A DNA stretch of 64,000 nt from NCBI GenBank assembly GCA_944320765.1, contig CALUIS010000014.1:16439-80438 (forward strand), written 5' to 3'. A program made the position numbers and the translations under genes. Below, one piece after another: positions 40,113-49,587 of this stretch (its first letter is position 1; each line of letters begins with the position of its first letter). The notes under the pieces are model-generated. The model saw only the letters and a program-made list of their open reading frames with translations. It was not told where the DNA came from and ran no database searches. This DNA is from an uncultured Paraprevotella sp. Lineage in GTDB: Bacteria > Bacteroidota > Bacteroidia > Bacteroidales > Bacteroidaceae.

Positions 40113-41741
40113 ATGTATAGAACTTTTTGCTTGCCGGTCATTTTTTTTGAGATGTCTTGTGTCCTTCCAGCCCAGACGGAACAGACGTGGGGGAATTGGA
40201 CGAAATGTGGCGACCAGGGTGACGGGACCTATCTGAATCCCATCATTCCTTCGGACCATAGTGATATTGATTGCATTAAGGTAGGAGAAGATTATTATGC
40301 CATTTCTTCCACATTCCAGTTCTCACCGGGCATGACCGTAATGCATTCCCGCGATTTGGTAAACTGGGAGATTGTAGGGCATGTCGTGTCCGACCTGACG
40401 CTGATTGGTCCGGAGTTGAACTGGGACCGGATGAACCGCTACGGAGGAGGCATCTGGGCGGGGACCTTGCGCTATCATGAAGGACGCTTCTATGTGTTTT
40501 TCGGTATACCGAACGAAGGCTTCTTCATGTCATCAGCCGAACGTCCAGAGGGACCGTGGGAACCCTTGACCCCGTTGATGCTGGAGGCAGGATGGGATGA
40601 CTGTTCGGCCTTGTGGGACGAGAAAGGGAATGCATATTTTGTGGGAACCCATTTTGCCGATGGCTACAAGACGTACTTGTTCAAGATGTCTGAAGACGCG
40701 AAGAGCATAGACCGGAAGTCCGCCCGGTTGGTTCATTCCGGCAATGGGCGTGAGGCAAACAAACTGATAAAGGTGGACGATTGGTATTACCTGGTGTTCA
40801 GTGAGCACAAACCCGACAAGGAGCGTTACGTCATGGCCCGTAGGTCGAAGAAGTTGCAGGGACCTTATGAGGAAGAACGGCAACTGGCCTTTCCGGGCCG
40901 TGAAGCCATGGAACCCAATCAGGGAGGCATCGTGCAGGGGACGGGAGATGATTGGTATTTTATGACCCATCATGGTTCCGGAGACTGGGCCGGCCGCATT
41001 GTCAGCCTGCTGCCTGTCACGTGGTTAGACGGTTGGCCAGTTATTGGCAAGGTGCTGCCGGGGAATATCGGTTCGATGCAATGGAGCGGCGAGGTGCCGG
41101 TCAAAGGCCAGCCGCAGTATCGGATGCAGTGCAGTGATGATTTTGACGAGGAACGTCTGAATCTGCAGTGGCAGTGGAATCACCAGCCGTGTACCGGCAT
41201 GTATTCCCTGACAGAGCGTCCCGGCTGGTTGAGACTGAAAGCCTTCCGTCCCGTGGAGAACGATAAGTTGATGAAAGCCGGGAATACATTGACTCAGCGT
41301 TGTTTTCGTGTACACCGCAATCAGGTGGATATTCGTATGGATTTGAGCCGTATGGCCGATGGGCAGAAAGCTGGACTGTGCCATTTCTCTTCCAATCACG
41401 CCGCAGCCGGAGTCGTGAGGGAGAAAGGCCTGCTTTATTTGGAGTCGCGTGAGAACGACCGGGTCGTGCGGGGTGAAGCCTTGGGACAGCAACGTTATAT
41501 CTGGTTGCGGTCCACGTGGGGGCAGGACGGCGTAGCCCATTTTTATTACAGCGTGAACGGAGACGATTTTTCCCGTTGGGGGCCCCCTATCAGATGTCGT
41601 ACGGAGCATTCCGGGGCGACCGTATCGGTATCTACTGTTTCAACAATCAAGCCGAGGCTGGTTCGGTGGATGTCGACTATTTCCACTATGCGAAACCTTG
41701 GCATCGCGGGGGAGAGTGAACTGTTTTGGAATATAGTTTAA
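40113..41741 (+). CDS. Glycoside hydrolase family 43 enzyme, 3' end frameshifted
   Basis: Start at ATG 40113, with GGAG 7 nt upstream; ATG 40101 is an alternative. Signal-like N-terminus, then a five-bladed propeller of the GH43 type: 'NPIIPSDHSDIDCIKVGEDYYAISSTFQFSPGM' supplies the general base Asp, and 'GGGIWAGTLRYHEGRFYVFF' and 'EPNQGGIVQGTGDDWYFMTHHG' are typical of subfamily 12-like beta-xylosidases/arabinofuranosidases. A C-terminal beta-sandwich starts at about 345. Near the end the frame slips in GGGGGCCCCC (41578-41587): the family ending 'GDRIGIYCFNNQAEAGSVDVDYFHY' region continues in another frame to a stop at 41719, while this frame ends with 53 unrelated residues. Confidence 0.85.
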   Translation: MYRTFCLPVIFFEMSCVLPAQTEQTWGNWTKCGDQGDGTYLNPIIPSDHSDIDCIKVGEDYYAISSTFQFSPGMTVMHSRDLVNWEIVGHVVSDLTLIGPELNWDRMNRYGGGIWAGTLRYHEGRFYVFFGIPNEGFFMSSAERPEGPWEPLTPLMLEAGWDDCSALWDEKGNAYFVGTHFADGYKTYLFKMSEDAKSIDRKSARLVHSGNGREANKLIKVDDWYYLVFSEHKPDKERYVMARRSKKLQGPYEEERQLAFPGREAMEPNQGGIVQGTGDDWYFMTHHGSGDWAGRIVSLLPVTWLDGWPVIGKVLPGNIGSMQWSGEVPVKGQPQYRMQCSDDFDEERLNLQWQWNHQPCTGMYSLTERPGWLRLKAFRPVENDKLMKAGNTLTQRCFRVHRNQVDIRMDLSRMADGQKAGLCHFSSNHAAAGVVREKGLLYLESRENDRVVRGEALGQQRYIWLRSTWGQDGVAHFYYSVNGDDFSRWGPPIRCRTEHSGATVSVSTVSTIKPRLVRWMSTISTMRNLGIAGESELFWNIV

Positions 41742-41758
41742 ATTAGAATTTAGGAAAT

Positions 41759-43066
41759 ATGAAAAAGAGAAATTATTGGTGGGCTGGACTTCTTTGGGCA
41801 TGTTTGGCTGGGATTCCGGGCTTTGCACAGGAGGGTTATACGCCTTCTGCGGACAATGTAGAAGCGCGTAAGGAGTTTACGGAAAGCCGGTTCGGCATTT
41901 TTCTGCATTGGGGCATTTATAGCATGTTTGGTCAAGGTGAATGGTACTTGAACACAGGAAATCTGAATCGGGATGAATATGCGAAGGCGGCATCCGGTTT
42001 CTATCCGTCGAAATTTGATGCGGATGCTTGGGCAGAAGCTTTCAAGGCGGCCGGCGCCAGATATGTCTGCTTCACGACCCGCCATCATGACGGTTTTTCG
42101 ATGTATGACACGAAGTATTCTGATTACGACATTGTGGATGCCACTCCATATAAAAGGGATGTGGTGCGGGAATTGGCCGACGCATGCCGTCGTCACGGTC
42201 TGAAATTGCATTTTTATTATTCGCACATTGACTGGACGAGGGATGATTATCCCATGGGAGGTTCGGGACGGAATACCGGAAAGGATGTTTCGAAAGCCGA
42301 TTGGGATTCTTATTATCAGTTTATGAACCATCAGTTGGAGGAATTGATTCGGAATTACGATCCGGCGGCTATCTGGTTTGACGGGATGTGGGATCAGGAC
42401 GCGTCTTTCGACTGGCGTCTGGGTGAACAATACGGATTGATACATCGGATTAAGCCGGCTTGCCTTATCGGGAACAACCATCACAAGAAACCTTTTCCCG
42501 GCGAGGATTTCCAGATGTTTGAACGCGACTTACCGGGTGAGAACACCACCGGATTCTCGGCCGGGCAGGAGATAAGCCGTTTGCCGTTGGAGACTTGTCA
42601 GATTATGAATGGTTCGTGGGGGTATGCCGTGGGCGATCAGAATTATAAGTCTACGGAAGAATTGATCCGCTTTTTAGTGCGTACGGCAGGCAAGGGAGCC
42701 AACTTGTTGCTGAATATAGGCCCACAGCCGAATGGTGAACTGCCAGCTGCCGCACTGGATCGTTTGAAGGGAATGGGCGATTGGCTTTCCCGTTATGGAG
42801 AAACTATTTATGGAACCTCGGCTGGAGACGTGTCCGAACGGCCTTGGGGGGCGACTACCCGAAAGGGTAACAAACTGTACGTACATATTCTCTCGCTGAA
42901 GGACAGTGCCTTGTTTCTGCCTGTCAAAGGCAAGGTGATTCGCGCCACGGCCTTCGACGACAAAGAGAAAGTGCCGTTCAAGCAGACGGAAGACGGAGTG
43001 CTTTTGCAGTTGGGACAAGTGCCGCAGTCTTTGGATTATATCGTGGAACTTACGATGAAAAAGTAG
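41759..43066 (+). CDS. Alpha-L-fucosidase, glycoside hydrolase family 29 (copy 1)
   Basis: 435 residues with a signal peptide ending 'GIPGFAQ'. GH29 barrel: 'SRFGIFLHWGIYSMFGQGEWY', 'AGARYVCFTTRHHDGFSMYD', 'LKLHFYYSHIDW', and the nucleophile segment 'PAAIWFDGMWD' with Asp208. 'GANLLLNIGPQPNGELP' is the usual family stretch. Compact, without extra modules, so probably periplasmic. Likely releases terminal alpha-linked fucose; linkage preference is not determinable. It starts 17 bp after the GH43 gene. Confidence 0.93.
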   Translation: MKKRNYWWAGLLWACLAGIPGFAQEGYTPSADNVEARKEFTESRFGIFLHWGIYSMFGQGEWYLNTGNLNRDEYAKAASGFYPSKFDADAWAEAFKAAGARYVCFTTRHHDGFSMYDTKYSDYDIVDATPYKRDVVRELADACRRHGLKLHFYYSHIDWTRDDYPMGGSGRNTGKDVSKADWDSYYQFMNHQLEELIRNYDPAAIWFDGMWDQDASFDWRLGEQYGLIHRIKPACLIGNNHHKKPFPGEDFQMFERDLPGENTTGFSAGQEISRLPLETCQIMNGSWGYAVGDQNYKSTEELIRFLVRTAGKGANLLLNIGPQPNGELPAAALDRLKGMGDWLSRYGETIYGTSAGDVSERPWGATTRKGNKLYVHILSLKDSALFLPVKGKVIRATAFDDKEKVPFKQTEDGVLLQLGQVPQSLDYIVELTMKK

Positions 43067-43102
43067 ATAGGGGCAAGAAACTGTTAAGTTATGTAAGAAG
43101 CG

Positions 43103-43132
43103 TTTGGAACGAGGATATTTGTGTTACTTTTG
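43103..43132 (+). promoter_or_regulatory. Promoter upstream of the GH2 gene
   Basis: TTTG (43103-43106), 18 nt, TACTTTTG (43125-43132): near-perfect -33/-7 pair, 25 bp ahead of the ATG at 43158. The GH2 gene therefore starts its own transcription unit. Confidence 0.75.
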
Positions 43133-43157
43133 CATTATTGGCTTATAAATACAATTG

Positions 43158-45737
43158 ATGGACATGAAGCAAAAATGGATGACTTGTCGAAGATGGTTTT
43201 TAGCTTTTGTCGGTTTGGGGATGACTGCAACTTTGCCCGCGCAAAGAGAAATGAAGACAATCAACGACAGTTGGGAGTTCCGTAAGCCGACGGAGGAACG
43301 GTGGACAAGTGTAAACCTTCCTCATACTTATAATCTGGACGCTTACGAAGGTGCCAGATATTATCAAGGCAAGGGCCTCTATCGCCGTGTGCTGGTGCTG
43401 CCCGAGGTGGAGAAAGGACGCCGTTATTATCTGAAGGTCGACGCGGCCAGCAAGGCGGCGGAAGTCAGTGTGAACGGAAAAGCGGTAGGCAGCCATGCCG
43501 GGGGATATTCCGCTTTTGTGGTGGACGTGACCGATGTCCTCCGGCAGGAGAACCTGATTGAGATTACGGTGGACAACGGACGGAAGGACATCACGCCCAT
43601 ATCGGCAGACTTCACCTTCTGGGGCGGTATCTATCGCGATGTATGGCTCGTGTCGCTGCCGGAACAGCATTTCAATATGGGCAACATGGGGTCCGACGGT
43701 ATTTTTGTCTCCACGCCGGAGGTGAGTGCGGAGCGGGCCGTGGTGAAAGTCCGCAGTGAAGTGACCAACGATGCGGGCAAGGCTTCCTCGTTGGCCGTGC
43801 GCCATCAGATTTATTCCCCGCAGGGGAAGCTGTTGCAGACGCGGCGGCAGAAAATCAGGCTGAAGGCCGGGGAGACCCGTGCAGTGGAATATGTCTCGGA
43901 GGCCATCCGGCAACCGGAACTGTGGTCTCCCGAATCGCCTTCCCTTTATGTGGTGAAGACGGCCTTGGTGAATCCGGCGGACGGAAAGGTGCTGGACGAG
44001 CAGACGCATAAGGTGGGCTTGCGTTGGTTCTCTTTCGATGGGAACAAGGGCTTCTCGCTGAACGGCAAGCCTTACAAGCTCAGGGGGGTGAACCGCCATC
44101 AGGACCAGGCGCCGGTGGGCGTGGCCTTGGACGATGAGGCGCACCGCCGCGACATCCGTCTGATGAAGGAATTGGGCTGCAATTTCATCCGTATTTCCCA
44201 TTACCCCCAGGATGATGCCATTGTGGAGGCGTGCGACGAACTGGGCTTGCTGGCTTGGGAAGAGATTCCTGTCATTAACATTGTGGAGGACACGCCGGGC
44301 TATGCCGACAACTGTGAGCGGAATCTCCGCGAGATGATCCGCCAGCATTACAACCATCCTTCCATCATCGCGTGGGGGTACATGAACGAAATCCTTCTCG
44401 TCACGCCGGGACCCGGCAATCCCAAGTGGCCGGCGTATAAGGAACGTACCGTGGCGTTGGCGCGGCGGTTGGAGAAGGCGTTGAAGGAGGAAGACCCCGG
44501 TCGTGCGAGCGTGATGGCTTATAACATGACCAACCTTTACCATGAAATCGGACTGGACCTGACGGACGTGGGGGGATGGAACCTCTATCAGGGCTGGTAT
44601 GTGGACAAACTGGAGGACTTCGATGCCTGGTGCGAGTACCAGCACGAGCATTATCCCGACCATCCCGTCATCATCAGCGAATGGGGGGCGGGCAGCGACC
44701 GGCGCCTGCATTCCCCGGCGGGACGGCCTTTTGATTTCAGCATCGAATACCATCAGACTTACGTGGAACATTATCTGCCTTATATAGAAGAAAAGGAATG
44801 GATCAGCGGATGCGCTTACTGGAACTTTGTGGACTTTAATGTGGCGGCCCGGCAGGAGTCCATGCCGAGGGTGAACAACAAGGGGCTGTTCTACAACGAC
44901 CGTACGCCAAAGGATGTGGCTTATTATTTCAAGGCCATGTGGCGCGAGGACATCCCCGTGCTGCATATCGCCAGCCGCGACTGGCCGGTGCGCACGGCAC
45001 GGCCTGGCGAGCCGCAGCCGGTGAAGGTATATACGAACCTGCCGGAAGTGGAGCTGTTCGTCAACGGGAAGTCCGTGGGACGGCAGAAGACGGACAATTG
45101 CCATGCCGTGTTCCAGGTGGCCTTGCCCGAAGGCACGTCCGTGCTGTTGGCTCAGGGCGTACGGGACGGGCAGATAGTGCAGGATGCCATGGACATCCGG
45201 CTGCAGGCTTTGCCGGATTTGTCGAAAGGGGAGGAGCTGGCCATCAACGTGGGCGGCAACTGTTTCTTCACGTCCGACGTGAGCCGGCTGACATGGTTGC
45301 CCGACCAGCCTTATACGCCGGGCGGATGGGGCTACGTGGGCGGCGAGGAACGCAGCACGACTTCCGAGATCGTCAATACCGTGGACGGCCCTGTCTACCA
45401 GACTTGGCGCGAGGGTGATTTCGCGTATAAGATTGACGCGCCGGCGGGCGATTATGAGGTGGAGCTGCTGATGGCCGATGTGACACGTCCTGCCGTGCAA
45501 CTGGCCAATCTTTTGGGTAAGGCGGATTCGGAAAAGGAGTCCGGTGAGGCGCGTTTCAACATCTCGATTTGCGGCAAGATGGTGGAATCCGACTTCTCTC
45601 CGGCGGACGGCGGACGGTTCCGTACGGCTTTCAAGCGTCGTTATATTGTCCATAACGACGGGGATTGCATCATGATTGGGCTGAAAGCCTTGAAAGGGAA
45701 GCCTTTCCTTTCCGGCATCAAGGTGCGCAGGCTTTGA
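43158..45737 (+). CDS. Glycoside hydrolase family 2 protein, probable beta-galactosidase
   Basis: 859 residues from ATG 43158 (ATG 43164 also possible), signal peptide ending 'TLPAQ'. Domains: GH2 sugar-binding beta domain (about 25-180), immunoglobulin-like domain (about 185-285), TIM barrel (about 290-590) with acid/base 'AWGYMNEI' (Glu411) and nucleophile 'IISEWGAGSD' (Glu508), then a DUF4982-like domain ('TNLPEVELFVNGKSVG') and a malectin-like C-terminal module ('ADGGRFRTAFKRRYIVHNDG'). 'GVNRHQDQAPVG' is a beta-galactosidase motif. It probably removes galactose that becomes accessible after defucosylation. Confidence 0.9.
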   Translation: MDMKQKWMTCRRWFLAFVGLGMTATLPAQREMKTINDSWEFRKPTEERWTSVNLPHTYNLDAYEGARYYQGKGLYRRVLVLPEVEKGRRYYLKVDAASKAAEVSVNGKAVGSHAGGYSAFVVDVTDVLRQENLIEITVDNGRKDITPISADFTFWGGIYRDVWLVSLPEQHFNMGNMGSDGIFVSTPEVSAERAVVKVRSEVTNDAGKASSLAVRHQIYSPQGKLLQTRRQKIRLKAGETRAVEYVSEAIRQPELWSPESPSLYVVKTALVNPADGKVLDEQTHKVGLRWFSFDGNKGFSLNGKPYKLRGVNRHQDQAPVGVALDDEAHRRDIRLMKELGCNFIRISHYPQDDAIVEACDELGLLAWEEIPVINIVEDTPGYADNCERNLREMIRQHYNHPSIIAWGYMNEILLVTPGPGNPKWPAYKERTVALARRLEKALKEEDPGRASVMAYNMTNLYHEIGLDLTDVGGWNLYQGWYVDKLEDFDAWCEYQHEHYPDHPVIISEWGAGSDRRLHSPAGRPFDFSIEYHQTYVEHYLPYIEEKEWISGCAYWNFVDFNVAARQESMPRVNNKGLFYNDRTPKDVAYYFKAMWREDIPVLHIASRDWPVRTARPGEPQPVKVYTNLPEVELFVNGKSVGRQKTDNCHAVFQVALPEGTSVLLAQGVRDGQIVQDAMDIRLQALPDLSKGEELAINVGGNCFFTSDVSRLTWLPDQPYTPGGWGYVGGEERSTTSEIVNTVDGPVYQTWREGDFAYKIDAPAGDYEVELLMADVTRPAVQLANLLGKADSEKESGEARFNISICGKMVESDFSPADGGRFRTAFKRRYIVHNDGDCIMIGLKALKGKPFLSGIKVRRL

Positions 45738-45831
45738 GGCTTTGTCTGTACTTGTGGGAAGCTTGGGCATAATGTCGATAAAGTACAAAATGTTGTCGAA
45801 ATTGTGCAACGAGGGATAAAGGAGAAAGGCG

Positions 45832-45839
45832 TAACTTTG
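45832..45839 (+). promoter_or_regulatory. -7 box before the large GH29 gene
   Basis: TAACTTTG, exact TAnnTTTG, 81 bp before the ATG; no clear -33 TTTG. The sequence around it is AT-rich compared with flanking genes. Confidence 0.5.
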
Positions 45840-45920
45840 CGGTTGAGAAAACTGCAGTGCCGTTTAGCCATGGAAAACGGTGGACAGGAAATCGAAACCT
45901 AATCAAGAAAAAAACAAGTC

Positions 45921-48900
45921 ATGAAGAGCAAACTCATTAGAATCTTATGTTGCGGCGCATTGCTGGCAGGGAATTCGGGTAGCGGATTGCATGCGCAGGA
46001 GACGGCGTCTGCTGAGCCGATGCAAACGGGAGAGTATGAACCCACCTGGGAATCTTTATCGAAGTATGAATGTCCGGAATGGTTTCAGAATGCAAAGTTT
46101 GGCATTTGGGCGCATTGGGGGCCCCAGTGCGAGCCGGAGTCGGGCGACTGGTATGCCCGTCACATGTATTATCCCGGCGAGTGGCAGTATAATGTACATT
46201 TGGAGAAATACGGTAACCCGAAGGATTTCGGATTCAAGGATGTAATCCACATTTGGGAGGCCGAGGAATGGGAGCCGGACTCCTTGGTGCGCTTTTACAA
46301 GAGCGTTGGTGCCCGCTATTTTATGGCTTTGGCGAATCATCATGACAATTTTGATTTGTGGGATAGCAAGTACCAACCTTGGAACTCTGTGAACATGGGT
46401 CCGAAGCGTGATATCGTGGGCGAATGGGCTGCGGCTTGTGAGAAGTACGGTCTTCCTTTGGGCGTGAGTATTCATGCATCGCACACTTGGACTTGGATGG
46501 AAGGTTCTCAGGACTTCGACGGAACGTTGACGAAAGAAGACGGCAAGGGGCTGTGGTGGGAAGGCTACGACCCTCAGGACCTTTACGAGCAACGGCATGA
46601 GCGGAGCGAGGGAAGCGAGAATGTTGGTACCATCCATTCGCAATGGGAATGGGGAAATGGGGCTTCCCTGCCTTCTGAAGAGTATAAGACGAAGGTGTAC
46701 AACCGTTCTGTTGACGTGATTAACCGTTATAACCCTACTTTAATTTATTTTGATGACACGGCTGTGCCTTTCTATCCCATCAGTGATGAGGGATTGAAAA
46801 TTGTGGCACACATGTATAACAAAAGCTTGGCAGATCATGATGGCCAGATGCAGGCGGTGATTATGGGTAAGAAACTGACGGAGGAACAAAAAGAGGGCAT
46901 GATATGGGATGTAGAACGAGGCATCCCCGACCGGCCGCAGGAAAAGTATTGGCAGACTTGTACCTGCTTGGGGCAGTGGCACTATGACCGTGGCGTATAT
47001 GACCGTAATGAATATAAGACAGCGCCCACTGTGATTAAGATGCTGGTGGACATTGTGAGCAAGAATGGTAACCTGTTGCTGAGCGTGCCTTTGCGCGGCA
47101 GTGGCGCGATTGATGAGAAAGAAGTGGCCATTCTGAATGGTATTAAGGCTTGGATGGACATTAACGGTGAGAGCATTTATGATACTCGTCCGTGGACGGT
47201 ATTCGGCGAGGGGCCGTTGGCAGAGGCTTCCAATCCTATCAATAATCAAGGGTTCAACGAAGGACAGAATTACACGGCAGCTGACATCCGCTATGTGGAA
47301 AAAGACGGCTTGGTATATGCCACTGCTTTGGGATGGCCTTCTGACAATAAGATGAAGATGGAGAGTCTGTCTGTCGGGAGTCCTTATCTTAAACAGATAG
47401 TGAATAAAGTGGAGTTGCTGGGATATGGTGAAGTGGAATTTGAAGACAACATGTCGTATCTGACTGTCACCTTGCCGGCTACGCGCCCGAATGAGATAGC
47501 TCCTGTGTTGAAAGTGACTTTTACGGATGAAGTTTCTTTTGAGGTATTGCAGTCTTTGGCCGGAAAGGTGGCTGAAGAGTTGGAGCGGGTGAAACCTTTT
47601 GTGGGAGTCAACAGTGGCCAGTATCTGGAGGAATATGTGGAGGCTCTGCAGGAAGCGTACGGCAAGGCTGTGGCTGTAACTCCGGAGGCGGACGCGGAGT
47701 CTCTTTCCGCCGCTTATTCGGAACTGAAGGACGTTTATGCCGATTTCGCCGAAAACGGACAAGTGAAAGGCGGTGCGGTGACCGGGCTGGAACTTACGCA
47801 GAATGTGACGGCCAGATATCTTGTGGAAGCCCGTCATTTTTCCCGTACGGACAAGGCTGTGGAAGGTACTACACGTTTTGGCTTGCTGGCCGAACCGTGG
47901 GTTGTTACGCCCAATATCATCAACAAGGATAACAATACTCATGGCGGTTTTGATAGCTATGAGACTTGGAACAGCAACAGCGGCCGTGCCATTGGCGTGC
48001 AGAAATGGGAAAGCAGCGAGGCGGCCATCGAGGATGGTATGATTTACCAGACGACGACCTTGCCGGCCGGCAAGTACAGTTTGCGAATGAGCGTGCACGA
48101 ACAGGCCGGTCTGGCGTCCGGAGAAGTGTATCTGCTGGTAGCGGAAGGCCGGAGTTTCATTTCCGGAGACGGGGCTGCGGAGCGTGCCCTTGCAGCTTTC
48201 GACATGGCAGGGACGACCACTGGAAGTGTGGCTGAAGGCTGTGATTTTATCTTGGATAAGGAGACGGATGTCAGTATCGGATGGTTGGTGAACATTCCGG
48301 CAGAAGCTACGGAGAGAAGCATGCGCGTGAACAAAATCAATTTGTTGCGTGAGGGAGTGGATGTGTCGGCCGATTATTTGGGCAATTATGAGAACATCCA
48401 AAGGAAGGACGTGTCTTACTGTCGGTTCGGTAGTCCTGTATATTGGGAAGTGGAGAATTTTCAGATACCACAGAATAATAATGATGGAGCCAAGCAAGGC
48501 ATCGATCAATATGCAGGGTATAATGCCCTGATGTTGGGCGTTTGGGATGATGCATCGGCGGCAGTAGGCGATTTGTCTCAGGCCCGGATTTACCGGGAGG
48601 TAAGATTGCCTGCGGGTACGTATTTCTTCGGTGGATCGTATAACCAACTGTATCAGGTGTCGAAAGGATATGTTTTTGTTTCGACGAATTTGCCTACCGC
48701 TTCCCAAATTACGGATGGTCTGGCTTACTCGTCTCTGACGGATGCTTCGGCCGATGGGAACTGGTACGGGGTGAAGTTCACCTTGCCGGAAGATTCTACG
48801 GTTTATTTAGGTTGGACGGCTGACTTGAAGCAAGGGGCGGCCCAACAGGAGTTCCGCGTGTCGGAAGTGGTACTTTTGCGCTATTTGTCGGCAGAAGGCG

Positions 48901-49547
48901 AATGGGTGGAAAGCGAAGCCTTGGACGTAGACGAGGAAGGCGTGCTGGACTTGCCGGCTTCCCGCTGGGCGAAGGTTTCCGATGGCACGCTGGGGCTGGA
49001 CGCTGAGGTGGCTTACGTGGCTGCCGGCGAGACAACGGAGATTAGCCTGGGGCAAATTGACCTGGAAGGAGTGGATCGCGTGGAGTTGAGAGGGGTATGC
49101 ATGGATGCGCCCGTGGATTGCGGTCTTTATGTGGATGGCGAGGAAACGCCGTGGACAACTGTGACTTTACCGGCTTCTCTCAGCATGTCGGCTTATCAGA
49201 CGGTGTCGGTGGACTGCCCGGCGCAGGATGGCGTGCATGAGGTGGCTTTGAAGTTGCCGGAGGGCGCAAGTGCCAACTTGTTGTCCGTAAGGTTGGTGGA
49301 TGATGATGCCACAGCCGTGGACGGCGCGGAGTTGCAGCGGGAGAAATCGGGCATCCGTTGGTCCGTTTCGGGAATGGAACTGACGCTCCACGATCTGCAG
49401 GATGCGGAGGTGCGTCTGTATGGTGTCGGCGGACAATTAGTCCTTTCTCGGAACCATGAGAGCGGGACGGTGACATACCGTTTGCCGGCGAAAGGGATGT
49501 ATGTCGTGTCCGTGGACGGGAAAAGCCAGGCCGTGGTGACCGAATGA
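45921..49547 (+). CDS. Multimodular GH29 alpha-L-fucosidase with T9SS-type C-terminal domain (copy 2)
   Basis: 1208 residues, signal peptide ending 'SGLHAQ'. GH29 catalytic domain (about 35-430): 'NAKFGIWAHWGPQCEPESGDWY', 'ARYFMALANHHDNFDLWDSKY', nucleophile in 'TLIYFDDTAVPFY' (Asp278). A beta domain to about 535 is followed by a FIVAR-like helical segment (about 540-620), two or more beta-sandwich modules (about 625-1000) resembling those of the 2091 protein, and a tail ('VRLYGVGGQLVLSR', 'LPAKGMYVVSVDGK') typical of T9SS type A sorting domains. It should therefore be attached to the cell surface by the PorU/PorV pathway. GC content is visibly lower than in copy 3. Confidence 0.92.
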   Translation: MKSKLIRILCCGALLAGNSGSGLHAQETASAEPMQTGEYEPTWESLSKYECPEWFQNAKFGIWAHWGPQCEPESGDWYARHMYYPGEWQYNVHLEKYGNPKDFGFKDVIHIWEAEEWEPDSLVRFYKSVGARYFMALANHHDNFDLWDSKYQPWNSVNMGPKRDIVGEWAAACEKYGLPLGVSIHASHTWTWMEGSQDFDGTLTKEDGKGLWWEGYDPQDLYEQRHERSEGSENVGTIHSQWEWGNGASLPSEEYKTKVYNRSVDVINRYNPTLIYFDDTAVPFYPISDEGLKIVAHMYNKSLADHDGQMQAVIMGKKLTEEQKEGMIWDVERGIPDRPQEKYWQTCTCLGQWHYDRGVYDRNEYKTAPTVIKMLVDIVSKNGNLLLSVPLRGSGAIDEKEVAILNGIKAWMDINGESIYDTRPWTVFGEGPLAEASNPINNQGFNEGQNYTAADIRYVEKDGLVYATALGWPSDNKMKMESLSVGSPYLKQIVNKVELLGYGEVEFEDNMSYLTVTLPATRPNEIAPVLKVTFTDEVSFEVLQSLAGKVAEELERVKPFVGVNSGQYLEEYVEALQEAYGKAVAVTPEADAESLSAAYSELKDVYADFAENGQVKGGAVTGLELTQNVTARYLVEARHFSRTDKAVEGTTRFGLLAEPWVVTPNIINKDNNTHGGFDSYETWNSNSGRAIGVQKWESSEAAIEDGMIYQTTTLPAGKYSLRMSVHEQAGLASGEVYLLVAEGRSFISGDGAAERALAAFDMAGTTTGSVAEGCDFILDKETDVSIGWLVNIPAEATERSMRVNKINLLREGVDVSADYLGNYENIQRKDVSYCRFGSPVYWEVENFQIPQNNNDGAKQGIDQYAGYNALMLGVWDDASAAVGDLSQARIYREVRLPAGTYFFGGSYNQLYQVSKGYVFVSTNLPTASQITDGLAYSSLTDASADGNWYGVKFTLPEDSTVYLGWTADLKQGAAQQEFRVSEVVLLRYLSAEGEWVESEALDVDEEGVLDLPASRWAKVSDGTLGLDAEVAYVAAGETTEISLGQIDLEGVDRVELRGVCMDAPVDCGLYVDGEETPWTTVTLPASLSMSAYQTVSVDCPAQDGVHEVALKLPEGASANLLSVRLVDDDATAVDGAELQREKSGIRWSVSGMELTLHDLQDAEVRLYGVGGQLVLSRNHESGTVTYRLPAKGMYVVSVDGKSQAVVTE

Positions 49548-49587
49548 CGGAAAATAGAAATGCGCGGATTATCATCAACATAAAAAT

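Noticed and set aside
43200..45809. 869-aa open frame antisense to the GH2 gene, and similar long antisense frames elsewhere (e.g. 12867-14825, 20795-23005, 46740-48707)
   Set aside because: They are codon-bias shadows: His/Arg/Leu/Val-rich with no domains, each opposite a well-identified gene.
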